From contig CAZEFW010000008.1 in NCBI GenBank assembly GCA_964511535.1, forward strand, positions 1 through 64,000: 64,000 bases of DNA. The letters run 5' to 3'. Every line of letters begins with the position of its first letter. Within the stretch, counting starts at the first letter, position 1. The notes below the pieces were generated by a model. That model did not search any database. It saw only the letters and a list, made by a program, of their open reading frames with translations, and was not told where the DNA came from. Of the stretch, positions 8,204-16,739 are shown piece by piece. Both the position numbers and the translations under genes were made by a program. Origin of the DNA: CAZCFB01 sp964511535 (GTDB lineage Bacteria > Myxococcota_A > Polyangia > GCA-2747355 > CAZCFB01).

Positions 8204-10795
8204 ATGCGCAAATCGCTCTGCTACCTGGTTCTATTGGCAATTCTCGCCGTCCCGGCGGTGGGTCTCGGGCAGAAACGGACCTTCCAGAAACCGGTCCACC
8301 CCGACACCCTGCCCACCATCATCCAGTCATGGATGCTGCCCGCATCTCTGGCGCCGGTGGTGACGAACAACTACACCCCCCGCATGACCCTGTCAGGGGC
8401 GCTGTTGTTCGTCTATGACCACCACGGCAGGCGCCTGGTGGCCGCCAACGCCCTGTCGGGCAAGGTGAAGTGGCACCAGCCTGTGCCCTCCCGCAGCGAC
8501 AAGGCCTTCGCCTTCACGCCCCTGGTGTACAAGGACCGCGTGTTCGTGGCCTGCGATGGCTACCTGTACTCCTACGACGCCCTGAGCGGCCGCCCCAAGT
8601 GGAAGCTCGGCCTCAAGGGCACCGCGGTCAACCAGCTGTCCCGCGCCAAGCACCGCCTGTTCCTGCCGATGATCAAGATCAGCGGCAAGAAGGCCGAGCA
8701 AGGCGTGGTGGTCTGGGCCGTGGACTCCCGGCTGGCCCGGGTGGAGTGGACCAAGAAGTTCCCCGGCACCATGGCCTTCATGGAGGGCAGCTCCGACGCG
8801 GCGTACTACGTGGGCAACACCGGCGCGGTGCTGGCCCTCACCGTGGACCGCGGCGATCCCCTGTGGCAGGTGCGGGTCAAGGGCCGCGTGCTGACCAAGC
8901 CGATCCGCCACAAGAAGACCCTCTACATCGCCACCCGCCGCAAGAAGTCCGGCTGGGAGGGCACCGGCGTGTTCGCCGTGGACCTGAAGAAGGGCAAGAT
9001 CCTGTGGCAGAGCAAGCTCGCCTCCACCCGGGCGCGCATCTTCATGTACGGCAACCAGCTCGCGGCGGTGGACGGCACCGGCAAGCTGACCGTGTTCGAC
9101 AACGCGGGCAAGAAGCAGACCGAGCTGAAGCTGAACTTCGCCGACCTGCCCACCACCCTCGAGGCGGTGGGGGTGGGCGAGCGGATCTTCGTCTTCTCCA
9201 GCCACGTGGACGGCCACGGCTATGTCTGGCTGGTGGACATGAAGCGCAAGCGCGTGCTCACCGCGGCCAACGCCCTGAGCCTCGGCGCCCACTCCATGCT
9301 GCCCGCCTCCAAGATGCTCTTCATGGACGGCGAGGACGGCAACGTCTACGCCTACCGCCTGGACAAGAGCGCCCGCCCCAAGCGCATGTCCGTGCCCGAG
9401 CCGGAGTTCGCCCGGGAGATCCTGCGCAGCATGGACGAGGCCAAGGCCATCGTGCCAGGCCTGTCGGCCAAGCTGGCCGGCCTCGGCACCAAGGCCCTGC
9501 CCCCCATCGAAAATGCGCTGGCCAGCGAAAACCCGTTCAAGCTGGCCGTGGCCGCCGAGGCCATCGGCTTCCTCGGCGCGCGGCGCTCGGTGCCCGCGCT
9601 GATCAAGGCTGTCAAGAAGCTCAAGGAAACCCAGCCCGACCCGAAGGCTGGCATCGACCCGCTCATCCCGGTGCTCATCGCCCTGTCCGAGATCCGCGAC
9701 GGCAAGGCCGTCGGCCCGCTCAAGGAGGTGCTGACCGCCAAGGAGCAGGACCACATGCGCCGCCGCTACGCCTACGTGGCCCTCGGGTCCATCGGCACGC
9801 CGGCCGCGCTGGCGCCGCTGTGGACCTACCGCGCGGCCAACCAGGTGGCCACCACTCGCTGGGATCCCCAGGCCATCACCACCTCGCTGGACTACGAGGT
9901 GGAGCAGGACATCCCCGCCCTCAAGCCGGACCAGGAGTGGGCGCCCGACGTGCGCAACGCCACCTCAAAGACCGTGCAGATCAAGGAAGGCGAGATCTAC
10001 ACCGCCGCCCTGTCCCCGTACCTCGGCAGCTACAACGACGTGTGGATCGGGCCCAGCGACCTGTCGGGCAAGATCAAGACGCCGGTGTTCACCGGCATGA
10101 CCCGGGCCGAGATCAAGCCGAACAAGCACCTGCGCTTCAAGGGCTTCTCCATGACGCCCGACCGCAAGGCGACGCTCACCATGGAGATGGAGGTCTCCGA
10201 CGGCAAGTGGGCCGCGGCCAAGCCGGTGATGTTCGAGCTCAAGGCGCTCATGGCGGACCGCGACCGCGACCGCCTGCCCGACATCGTCGAGCGGCGCCTG
10301 CACCTGTGCGTCATCAACGAGGACTGCGACGGCGACGGCGTGCTCGACTCCGAGGACCTCAACCCGCTGGCCTCCAACAAGCTGAAGCTCACCGCCGAGC
10401 AGAAGCTGTTCCGCGAGGCCTTCTTCACCTACTTCTCGTTCCTCAAGCGGCGCGGGCTGGTGGTGGTGGACCCGGGCGACGGCCCCTCCTTCGAGCTGTA
10501 CGGTCGCCAGGACCCGATCCTGAGCCTGCGGCGCCGGACCGTGGAGCGGTTCCGTCGTGACGTGGGCCTGCACGCCACCGACTTCGTCACCTTCGGCGGC
10601 CCGTACCCCGAGGGCGGCGGCTCCGGCGATGCGCTGCCCGACGTGGCGTGGAACAAGCGCAAGACCATGGCCACGGTGGGCATGGACATTCTGCGCTCCA
10701 GCGAGAACGCCGTGGCGTACAACGTGACCCTCAAGAAGGTGGGCAAGAGCTGGGTCGTGACCCGGCTGCACAGAGTCTGGACCACCAACAAGTAG
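8204..10795 (+). CDS. Secreted PQQ-type beta-propeller / HEAT-repeat protein
   Basis: 863 residues. The start at 8204 has an AGGA Shine-Dalgarno 5-6 nt upstream and gives a signal peptide (LCYLVLLAILAVPAVGLGQ). Residues ~50-400 form PQQ/WD-like propeller blades (ALSGKVKWHQPV, YSYDALSGRPKWKLGL, TVDRGDPLWQVRVKG and similar ~40-residue units). Residues ~410-560 look like HEAT repeats. Near ~700 there is a DRDRDRLPD... and DCDGDGVLDSEDLNP stretch, a calcium-binding TSP3-like motif. The last ~130 residues resemble a cystatin/NTF2-size secreted domain. No catalytic residues recognised. Likely periplasmic scaffold. A TATGAT hexamer at 8173-8178 is a possible -10 box. Confidence 0.75.
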   Translation: MRKSLCYLVLLAILAVPAVGLGQKRTFQKPVHPDTLPTIIQSWMLPASLAPVVTNNYTPRMTLSGALLFVYDHHGRRLVAANALSGKVKWHQPVPSRSDKAFAFTPLVYKDRVFVACDGYLYSYDALSGRPKWKLGLKGTAVNQLSRAKHRLFLPMIKISGKKAEQGVVVWAVDSRLARVEWTKKFPGTMAFMEGSSDAAYYVGNTGAVLALTVDRGDPLWQVRVKGRVLTKPIRHKKTLYIATRRKKSGWEGTGVFAVDLKKGKILWQSKLASTRARIFMYGNQLAAVDGTGKLTVFDNAGKKQTELKLNFADLPTTLEAVGVGERIFVFSSHVDGHGYVWLVDMKRKRVLTAANALSLGAHSMLPASKMLFMDGEDGNVYAYRLDKSARPKRMSVPEPEFAREILRSMDEAKAIVPGLSAKLAGLGTKALPPIENALASENPFKLAVAAEAIGFLGARRSVPALIKAVKKLKETQPDPKAGIDPLIPVLIALSEIRDGKAVGPLKEVLTAKEQDHMRRRYAYVALGSIGTPAALAPLWTYRAANQVATTRWDPQAITTSLDYEVEQDIPALKPDQEWAPDVRNATSKTVQIKEGEIYTAALSPYLGSYNDVWIGPSDLSGKIKTPVFTGMTRAEIKPNKHLRFKGFSMTPDRKATLTMEMEVSDGKWAAAKPVMFELKALMADRDRDRLPDIVERRLHLCVINEDCDGDGVLDSEDLNPLASNKLKLTAEQKLFREAFFTYFSFLKRRGLVVVDPGDGPSFELYGRQDPILSLRRRTVERFRRDVGLHATDFVTFGGPYPEGGGSGDALPDVAWNKRKTMATVGMDILRSSENAVAYNVTLKKVGKSWVVTRLHRVWTTNK

Positions 10796-10861
10796 GGAGC
10801 CCGGCACCGCTGGCGAGTCGTGGCCCGAGCAGGGCCGCCGCGCGCTGCGCCGGAAACCTCC

Positions 10862-10890
10862 CTGGCACCCCAACCAACTGATGGTATAGA
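10862..10890 (+). promoter_or_regulatory. Promoter CTGGCA-17-TATAGA, 7 nt before ATG
   Basis: CTGGCA (10862-10867) and TATAGA (10885-10890) are separated by 17 nt, and the ATG at 10898 follows 7 nt later with no Shine-Dalgarno sequence. A leaderless transcript is likely. Confidence 0.45.
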
Positions 10891-10897
10891 AAAGCCC

Positions 10898-12199
10898 ATG
10901 CGGACCAACCTGGACAACGTCGTCCCAAACCTGATGCGTCACTTCTTCCCCACCTACCGGGTCCCCCAGATGAACTACGCCGAGGGGTACCTGCCCATGC
11001 GGATCCCGGGCTGCGCCACCTGCGTGGACACGACCCTGTCCAACGGGCTCGCTGCCCTGGGCAGGCTGTCCTGGGAGCAGATCGTGAGCCACGTGGAGTT
11101 CATTAACACGCTCAACGGCAAGAGCGGGCTGCTGCGCCGGGTGGAGCTCTGTGTCGATACCCGCCAGGAGCGCGATGCCCTGGAGGAGGTGATCCCGCGG
11201 GTCAAGGCGGGAGAGCTCCAGGTGGAGCCGGTGGCCGTGATCCAGCCTCACCCGAGCCGGGTGGAGCCGCTGCAGGATCTATCGCTGGCCGAGGTGGGGG
11301 TGCTGTTCGGCGCCTCGGACTACCTGTGCGTCGGCGAGGAGACCGGGTCGAGGACGGACCAGTACCACGCCCTGCTCGACACCCTGGACGCCTGCCTGGA
11401 CCAGGGCTTCAAGGTGCGGCTCGACCTGCTGGACATCACGCGCTCTGACCTGGAGGTGCTGGTGATCCCCCTGGTCTCGGATTGCATGGACCATCTGGCC
11501 AAGCGCGGCTACAGCGGCCTGCGCCTGCGCCTGGTGGACAGCCTGGGCCTCGGGCTGCCCTGGCCCGAGGCGCCGGTGCCTCGCTCCATCCCGCGCATGG
11601 TGCACACCCTGACCCACAACCTGTCCTACGAGGGGGACCAGCTCGAGTTCCTGGGGCACAACGACATGGGCCTCGGCCTGGTCAACAGCCTGGCGGCGGT
11701 GATGCACGGCTGCACCTCCATCGCCACCAGCCTCGCCGGCGTCGGGGAGCGGGCGGGGATCACGCCCACCGAGCTGGCGCTGGTTCACCTGTGCGGGCAG
11801 TACGGCATCGACCTGAACATGCGCGGCGTGGGCGACGGCCTCGGCGCCCTGGCCGACGCGGGCGGCGAGGTGGCCAAGCGCCACCCGCTGTGGGGCGAGC
11901 TGGCGCTCAAGCGCGGCTTCCCGGCCCACGCCAACGCTCACATCGCCACCTTCGACCTGGCCGCGCCGTTCGACACCAGCCGCCTGATCGGGCGCACCCC
12001 CGAGCTGGAGATCCGCCGCGAAAACGAAGCGGCCGGCGTGATCCACTTGATCCACCAGGTGAAGCCCGACGCCGAGCTGGAGTGCGACGACGAGGCGATC
12101 CAGAGCCTGCTCACCTGGATCGATGAGCAGGGCCTGAGCGAGATCACCTGGGACGACATCAAGGGCAAGGCCGAAGAGCTGCTGCCGGACCTGTTCTGA
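10898..12199 (+). CDS. DRE-TIM (homocitrate / Re-citrate synthase-like) protein with degenerate active site
   Basis: 433 residues. Architecture and conserved blocks are those of the DRE-TIM metallolyase family, closest in my memory to the Re-citrate/homocitrate synthase-like group (PNLMRHFFPTYRVP near the start, PWPEAPVPRSIPRMV, LAGVGERAGITPTE, and a C-terminal LLPDLF). Key residues differ. The usual DTTxRDG is DTTLSNG (Asp44 kept, Arg to Ser48, Asp to Asn49). The usual metal ligands HxHND read LGHND, so only His254 remains. Those changes should weaken or abolish divalent metal binding and acyl-CoA condensation. It may be a pseudoenzyme or have a changed reaction. It is followed 17 nt later by an M23 peptidase lipoprotein. 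Confidence 0.72.
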   Translation: MRTNLDNVVPNLMRHFFPTYRVPQMNYAEGYLPMRIPGCATCVDTTLSNGLAALGRLSWEQIVSHVEFINTLNGKSGLLRRVELCVDTRQERDALEEVIPRVKAGELQVEPVAVIQPHPSRVEPLQDLSLAEVGVLFGASDYLCVGEETGSRTDQYHALLDTLDACLDQGFKVRLDLLDITRSDLEVLVIPLVSDCMDHLAKRGYSGLRLRLVDSLGLGLPWPEAPVPRSIPRMVHTLTHNLSYEGDQLEFLGHNDMGLGLVNSLAAVMHGCTSIATSLAGVGERAGITPTELALVHLCGQYGIDLNMRGVGDGLGALADAGGEVAKRHPLWGELALKRGFPAHANAHIATFDLAAPFDTSRLIGRTPELEIRRENEAAGVIHLIHQVKPDAELECDDEAIQSLLTWIDEQGLSEITWDDIKGKAEELLPDLF

Positions 12200-12216
12200 G
12201 GGAGCCAACAAACAAG

Positions 12217-13446
12217 ATGGATCGCCGACCGCTCAGGCTGGTACTGCTTGGGCTCTGGTGCGCGTGCGCCTCGACACAGGCGCCTGCTCAGGCCCCCCGG
12301 CATGTTGCCCCCGCGCCAGCCGAACCCGCAGTCACCCTGAAGGCGCTCCGGCCGCCCCAGGCCTTCCGTTCAGGCGGCAAGGTCCACCTGGCCTATGAGG
12401 TCATCATCGCGGTGAGCTCCTCGGCCACCGCCGCGGTCGAGCTCAGGTCTGTCGTCGTGCATGACCCGCTCCCGCGGACCCTCGCCGGCGAGGCGCTTGC
12501 CCGCGGCCTGGTCTCACTCATCGACGATCCCGCCCGGGCCAGCGGCCTCAACCGCCCTCCCCTGGCCGGAGCGCTGGAGCCTGGACGACGGGGCGCGCTC
12601 TACCTCTGGAGCTCGGCCGCCAGCGCCGACAAGCTGCCAGCCAAGATAAAGGTGGAGCTTCACTTCGAGGGTCTGCCCGCGCCGCTGGAGCTGGTGGTCC
12701 CGGTGGACGCCGCCCCGACGCTCACCCTCGCCCCCCCCGTGCAAGGCCCCGGCTGGTTCACCTTCATGGCGCCCGGCAACGACGCCTCGCACAGGCGCTC
12801 GATCCACACCGCCAGGGGCGAGCTCTATGCCGCCCAGCGGTACGCCGTGGACCTGGTCCGCGTGAATCAGCAGGGCAAGCGCATCTCGGGCGATCCCGCC
12901 AGGAACGAGAGCTACGCGGCCTACGGCGTGCCCGTGGTGGCCGTCGGCCCCGGCGTGGTGCGCTCGGTCAAGAACGACGTGCCGGACAACAACCCTGGCG
13001 GGTGCCAGGACCGCGCCGTGGATCCGAAGCGGTGCAAGATCTCCACCGCGGTGCCGATCACGAAGGAGACCCTGGCAGGCAACCACGTCATCCTGGAGCT
13101 TCAGAGCGGCGCCCACGCCGTGTACGCGCACCTGATCCCCGGCAGCGTGAAGGTGGCCGTGGGAGACAGGGTGACCGCCGGGCAGGTGCTCGGCCGCCTG
13201 GGCAACTCGGGCAACTCCAGCGAGCCTCACCTGCACTTTCACGTTTGCGATGGCCCCGGGATGATGGCCTGCCGCGGCGTGCCGTTCCATTTCTCCCGCT
13301 TCATCGAGATCCCCGTGGACCCGCGGCGCGGCCCAACGGGCCCCCCGAGGGTCGCGGTCAATGAGGCGCCCGCAGACTCATCCGTGGTGCACCTCCCTGA
13401 CGCGCAGGGCAAGCTCCCCGGCGGCCCCCCGCCCACCAAACCCTGA
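12217..13446 (+). CDS. M23-family peptidase lipoprotein
   Basis: 409 residues with a lipoprotein-like N-terminus (LVLLGLWCAC) and a GAGGGAG Shine-Dalgarno. Residues ~35-170 form a beta-sandwich-like region of unknown role. The C-terminal half is a lysostaphin-type M23 domain: RYAVDLVRVN (metal-ligand region), VVAVGPGVVRSVKND, GNHVILEL, YAHLIPGSVKVAVGDRV, GRLGNSGNSSEPHLHFHV. The His-x-His and YAVD-type motifs look complete, so zinc-dependent cleavage of peptidoglycan cross-bridges is plausible. It could also be an EnvC-like binding domain. The last ~60 residues are Pro-rich. A TGTCAAG palindrome lies just after the stop. Confidence 0.82.
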   Translation: MDRRPLRLVLLGLWCACASTQAPAQAPRHVAPAPAEPAVTLKALRPPQAFRSGGKVHLAYEVIIAVSSSATAAVELRSVVVHDPLPRTLAGEALARGLVSLIDDPARASGLNRPPLAGALEPGRRGALYLWSSAASADKLPAKIKVELHFEGLPAPLELVVPVDAAPTLTLAPPVQGPGWFTFMAPGNDASHRRSIHTARGELYAAQRYAVDLVRVNQQGKRISGDPARNESYAAYGVPVVAVGPGVVRSVKNDVPDNNPGGCQDRAVDPKRCKISTAVPITKETLAGNHVILELQSGAHAVYAHLIPGSVKVAVGDRVTAGQVLGRLGNSGNSSEPHLHFHVCDGPGMMACRGVPFHFSRFIEIPVDPRRGPTGPPRVAVNEAPADSSVVHLPDAQGKLPGGPPPTKP

Positions 13447-13455
13447 CCCCCACGA

Positions 13456-13498
13456 AAAATGTCAACAATGGGGGTCAGACCCCGCCACTTGACATTTT
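13456..13498. repeat. TGTCAAG palindromic repeat, copy 2
   Basis: AAAATGTCAA ... GGGGTCAGACCCC ... TTGACATTTT, same layout as copy 1. The centre base of the inner palindrome is inverted (CAG versus CTG). Confidence 0.85.
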
Positions 13499-13552
13499 AA
13501 TCGCCGGGATTGCGGTATGCTGGCCCCAAAACCAGGGAGGGAGGTACCGCCA

Positions 13553-14332
13553 ATGATCAGCAGAACGCTGCCTGTGATCCTGGCCATTTCGGGCATAATG
13601 GCCAGCACCGCCGCATGCAACAGAGGCGCCGGCAAGACTGGAGCATCGAGCGGACGAGTGGCCGTTGAGCCGCTCTTCACCCATGAGGGCTACACCTCGG
13701 GTCGGTTCGAGTATTACGGCTACCACCACTTCCTGACGCCAGCCGCTGGCGGCCCGGCCATCAAGAGCAAGCTGAGCCGGCCGCCCATGTTGAGGCGCAC
13801 CCACGCCGGCTGCAAGGTGTACGACTACGAGTACTACGGCCCCCAGTCCTTCGCCATCTGCGACGGCGCCGAGGGCCAGCGCGGCGGCCCGGTGGAGCAT
13901 GTCTTCACCCACCAGGGCTGCGCCGTGTACCGCTACGAGCACTACGGCTGGAACTACTTCGCCCGCTGCGGCGCCGGCGCCGAGGATACGAGGGGGAAGC
14001 TGACCTCGCCCGTGGCGTTCCTGTTCGAGCATGACGGCTGCCGGGTCTACCGGTTCGAGTATTACGGCTGGCATGTGCTGACTCACTGCGCTGCCAGCGG
14101 CGGGGCGAACCGCCCGGGGGCGATCAAGACGCCGCCGAAGCAGGTGGCCAGCGCCGGCGGCTGCAGGGGCTACTGGTACGAGTTCTACGGCAACCACCAC
14201 TTCACCCGCTGCCCCGGTGTGCAGAGCGCCTCGGTGACCCGGCTGCTCCAGTGCGGCCAGAACTGCGTCCGGGAGCTGGTCACGCCGAGCGTCATGGCTC
14301 AACGCGCCCCCGCCGAACCCGCGTCCGAATAA
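13553..14332 (+). CDS. Lipoprotein with five Cys/Tyr-rich ~38-residue repeats
   Basis: 259 residues; the start at 13553 has GGGAGGGAGGT upstream. The N-terminus is a lipoprotein signal (LAISGIMASTAAC). The mature protein is five tandem repeats with the consensus xHxGCxVYRYEYYGxHxFxxC: EGYTSGRFEYYGYHHF, AGCKVYDYEYYGPQSFAIC, QGCAVYRYEHYGWNYFARC, DGCRVYRFEYYGWHVLTHC and GGCRGYWYEFYGNHHFTRC. The first copy lacks both cysteines. Each later repeat has a Cys pair ~16 residues apart that could form a disulfide. I do not recognise the family. It is flanked on both sides by TGTCAAG palindromes. Likely outer-membrane-anchored. Confidence 0.75.
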   Translation: MISRTLPVILAISGIMASTAACNRGAGKTGASSGRVAVEPLFTHEGYTSGRFEYYGYHHFLTPAAGGPAIKSKLSRPPMLRRTHAGCKVYDYEYYGPQSFAICDGAEGQRGGPVEHVFTHQGCAVYRYEHYGWNYFARCGAGAEDTRGKLTSPVAFLFEHDGCRVYRFEYYGWHVLTHCAASGGANRPGAIKTPPKQVASAGGCRGYWYEFYGNHHFTRCPGVQSASVTRLLQCGQNCVRELVTPSVMAQRAPAEPASE

Positions 14333-14374
14333 AGTGTCAAGTAGGGGGGTCTGACCCCACCACTTGACATTTTA
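14331..14374. repeat. TGTCAAG palindromic repeat, copy 3
   Basis: Starts inside the TAA of the preceding gene (14330-14332). Arms AAAGTGTCAAGT and ACTTGACATTTT (one mismatch) flank GGGGTCTGACCCC. Confidence 0.85.
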
Positions 14375-14388
14375 ACGATTCCCTCACG

Positions 14389-14432
14389 AAAAGTGTCAAC
14401 CAGGGGGGTCTGACCCCACCACTTGACATTTT
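14389..14432. repeat. TGTCAAG palindromic repeat, copy 4
   Basis: A second copy in the same orientation 58 nt after copy 3 (AAAAGTGTCAA ... TTGACATTTT). The pair forms a doublet in one intergenic gap. Confidence 0.85.
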
Positions 14433-14463
14433 CAGGAGCGTTCGCGGCGGGTCGACTGTGGCG

Positions 14464-14469
14464 TAAACT
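14464..14469 (+). promoter_or_regulatory. -10-like hexamer TAAACT, 7 nt before ATG
   Basis: TAAACT ends 7 nt before the ATG at 14477; no Shine-Dalgarno sequence. Leaderless-type start. Confidence 0.45.
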
Positions 14470-14476
14470 TCGGGGC

Positions 14477-15433
14477 ATGAGATCGATCCTGCTGCTGGTC
14501 CTGGCCTTCACCCTCCTGCCCGGCGCGGTCCAGGCCGGGACCGCCCCTTGCAAAGGGAACAAGCTGCATGTGCTGCTGATCCATGGCGGTGCCGGGGCGG
14601 GCAAGCTCCCGGCGGCGGCGCTGAAGAAGAAGCGCGCGGTCATGGCGCGGGCGCTGCGCCAGGGGCACCGGCTGCTGAAGCGCGGCGGCAGCGCGGTGGA
14701 GGCGGTGACCGCCGCGGTCAAGGCGCTGGAGGACTCCCCCCTGTTCAACGCGGGGCGCGGCGGCATCCCCAACCGGGCAGGCTTCGTGGAGCTGGACGCC
14801 TCCATCATGGAGGGCCGCAAGCAGAACGCCGGCGCCGTGGCCGCCGTGCGCGCGATCAAGAACCCCATCGCGGCCGCCCGGGCCGCCATGGAGCGATCGC
14901 CCCACCTGATGTTCGTGGACCGGGGCGCCGTGGCCTTCGCCCGGGCCCAGGGCCTCGAGATCGTCGATCCCTCCTACTTCCTGGTGCCGGGAAAAAAAAC
15001 GACCGGCGGCAAGTCAGGCACGGTCGGGGCGGTGGCCCTGGACCGGTGCGGCGACCTGGCCGCGGCCACCTCCACCGGCGGCTACAACACGAAGGTGCCC
15101 GGTCGCGTGGGCGACTCGCCCGTCATCGGCGCCGGCACCTGGGCCGACAACCGCACCTGCGCGGTGTCGGCCACGGGCCACGGCGAGTACTTCATCCGCT
15201 TCGCCGCGTCCCACGACGTGGCGGCCCTCGTGGAGTACCGCGGCTGGTCGGTGCGCAAGGCGGCCGCCCATGTCATCCATGAGAAGCTGAAGCCGGCGGG
15301 CGGCCTCGGCGGGTTCATCGCGCTCGACCGAAAAGGCAACATGGCGTGGCCGTTCTCGTCGGTGGGCATGATCCGAGGCTACATCCGCCACACGGGCGAG
15401 ATGAAGCTCGGCGTGTTCAAGGAGATGAAGTGA
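14477..15433 (+). CDS. Secreted isoaspartyl peptidase / L-asparaginase (Ntn hydrolase, type 2)
   Basis: 318 residues with a signal peptide (ILLLVLAFTLLPGAVQA). Family blocks: LIHGGAGAG, GGSAVEAVTAAVKALEDSPLFNAGRGG, ELDASIMEG and SGTVGAVALD. Thr182 of SGTVG is the expected nucleophile exposed by autoproteolysis; STGG and the downstream GTWADN match substrate-binding loops. These enzymes cleave isoaspartyl dipeptides or asparagine. The usual GHGE-type block is present as ATGHGEYFIR. A Lys/Gly-rich segment just before the nucleophile (GKKTTGGKSG) is the processing loop. The stop overlaps the GTG of the next gene by 4 nt, so the two are translationally coupled. Confidence 0.9.
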   Translation: MRSILLLVLAFTLLPGAVQAGTAPCKGNKLHVLLIHGGAGAGKLPAAALKKKRAVMARALRQGHRLLKRGGSAVEAVTAAVKALEDSPLFNAGRGGIPNRAGFVELDASIMEGRKQNAGAVAAVRAIKNPIAAARAAMERSPHLMFVDRGAVAFARAQGLEIVDPSYFLVPGKKTTGGKSGTVGAVALDRCGDLAAATSTGGYNTKVPGRVGDSPVIGAGTWADNRTCAVSATGHGEYFIRFAASHDVAALVEYRGWSVRKAAAHVIHEKLKPAGGLGGFIALDRKGNMAWPFSSVGMIRGYIRHTGEMKLGVFKEMK

Positions 15434-16656
15434 CCCTGGACCTGGGCTTGCTGTACGAGGGGCCGCCTTCCCCCGACGTCGTGCGGCTGGACGACCCCCG
15501 GGATGTACCCCCGCTGACGCCGGAGGAGATGGCCGCGCTCGGCGCCTTCACGGTGCGACAGGAGCTCGAGCGATCCCCGGCCTATTTGAAGCTGCGCCCG
15601 CGCATCAGCCAGCTGGCCAGCGCGCTGGCGTACCGCCCCGCGGACCCTGCCCCGACCGCCACAGGGCGCCCTTCGCTGCGGGTGGTCTCCTGGAACATGG
15701 AGCGCGGCACCCGCCTCGACGGCGTCAAGGCGCTGCTCGCCACCCACCCCGAGGCCAGCGCGGCGGACATCATCATGCTCAACGAGGTGGATCGCGGCAT
15801 GGCTCGCTCGGGCAACCTGGACACCTGCGCCGAGCTGGCTCGCCACCTGGGCATGCACATGCTGTTCGGCAACGGCTACTTCTGCCTCGGCTACGGCGGC
15901 CCCGCCGACGGTCCGGCCCACCTGCCGAACCACATGGGCATGCACGGCAACGCCATCCTGTCGCGCTACCCCATGTCGCGGGCAGAGGTCTTCAGCGTGC
16001 CGGTCTCCAGCGACCGGTACCACACCCGGGACCAGCGGCTGGGCCACAAAAAGGCGCTGTGGGCCGAGGTGCAGACCCCTGCTGGCCCCCTGGCCGTGGC
16101 CTCGGTGCACCTGGACAGCATCACCTCGCCGGCGCGCCGGGCCTGGCAGATGCGCGGCGTGCTGCGCCACCTGCTGCGCAGGATCCCCCACGGCCCGCTC
16201 CTGCTCGGCGGTGACCTGAACACCTCAACCCTCGACTTTTCGGCCCTGCCCGCGCTGTCGGTGGACCTGTCGCGCAAGGTCCTTCGCGGCGGCGTGCGCG
16301 GAATCATGCGCCGCTGCCTGCAGCCCGAGCGCCATGACGAGCGCCCCCTGTTCGAGGCGCTGGAGGGCGCGGGGCTGCGCTGGCGCGAGCTGAACCCGCC
16401 TCGGATCCCCACCTTCCGCTTCGAGGTGCAGGAGCTGGAGGACGCCTGCTCGGTCATGAGCTTCCCGCCGCCAGCTTTGATCCGCGCCTGCGCCCTGTAT
16501 CTGCGCACCCTGGGCGGCGTGGCCCCGTTCAAGCTGGACTGGTTCGCGGGCCGGGACGTGGAGCCGGTGGGTTCACCGGAGGTGATCCCACGGCCGGTGC
16601 ACGCGGGACACCGCATCTCGGACCACGATCCGATCCTGGTGGATATCGCGCTGTAG
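15430..16656 (+). CDS. Endonuclease/exonuclease/phosphatase-fold protein
   Basis: 408 residues; the GTG start overlaps the upstream TGA. The first ~80 residues have no recognised fold. Then come EEP motifs: VVSWNMERGT (catalytic Asn), IIMLNEVDRGMARSG (metal-binding Glu), GNAILSRYPM, SVHLDS, LLGGDLNTST (Asp-x-Asn) and SDHDPILVDI (Asp-His). The metal and catalytic residues are intact, so Mg-dependent phosphodiester hydrolysis of a nucleic acid, nucleotide or phospholipid headgroup is likely. No signal peptide is visible although its cotranscribed partner is secreted. Confidence 0.82.
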   Translation: MTLDLGLLYEGPPSPDVVRLDDPRDVPPLTPEEMAALGAFTVRQELERSPAYLKLRPRISQLASALAYRPADPAPTATGRPSLRVVSWNMERGTRLDGVKALLATHPEASAADIIMLNEVDRGMARSGNLDTCAELARHLGMHMLFGNGYFCLGYGGPADGPAHLPNHMGMHGNAILSRYPMSRAEVFSVPVSSDRYHTRDQRLGHKKALWAEVQTPAGPLAVASVHLDSITSPARRAWQMRGVLRHLLRRIPHGPLLLGGDLNTSTLDFSALPALSVDLSRKVLRGGVRGIMRRCLQPERHDERPLFEALEGAGLRWRELNPPRIPTFRFEVQELEDACSVMSFPPPALIRACALYLRTLGGVAPFKLDWFAGRDVEPVGSPEVIPRPVHAGHRISDHDPILVDIAL

Positions 16657-16739
16657 TTCGTGCCCCCGCGGCCGCCCGCCCTCCGGGGCAGGCCGCCGTC
16701 CTCGCTTTCCTGCGGAAGGCTCCGGGATGAAGCGGCGGC

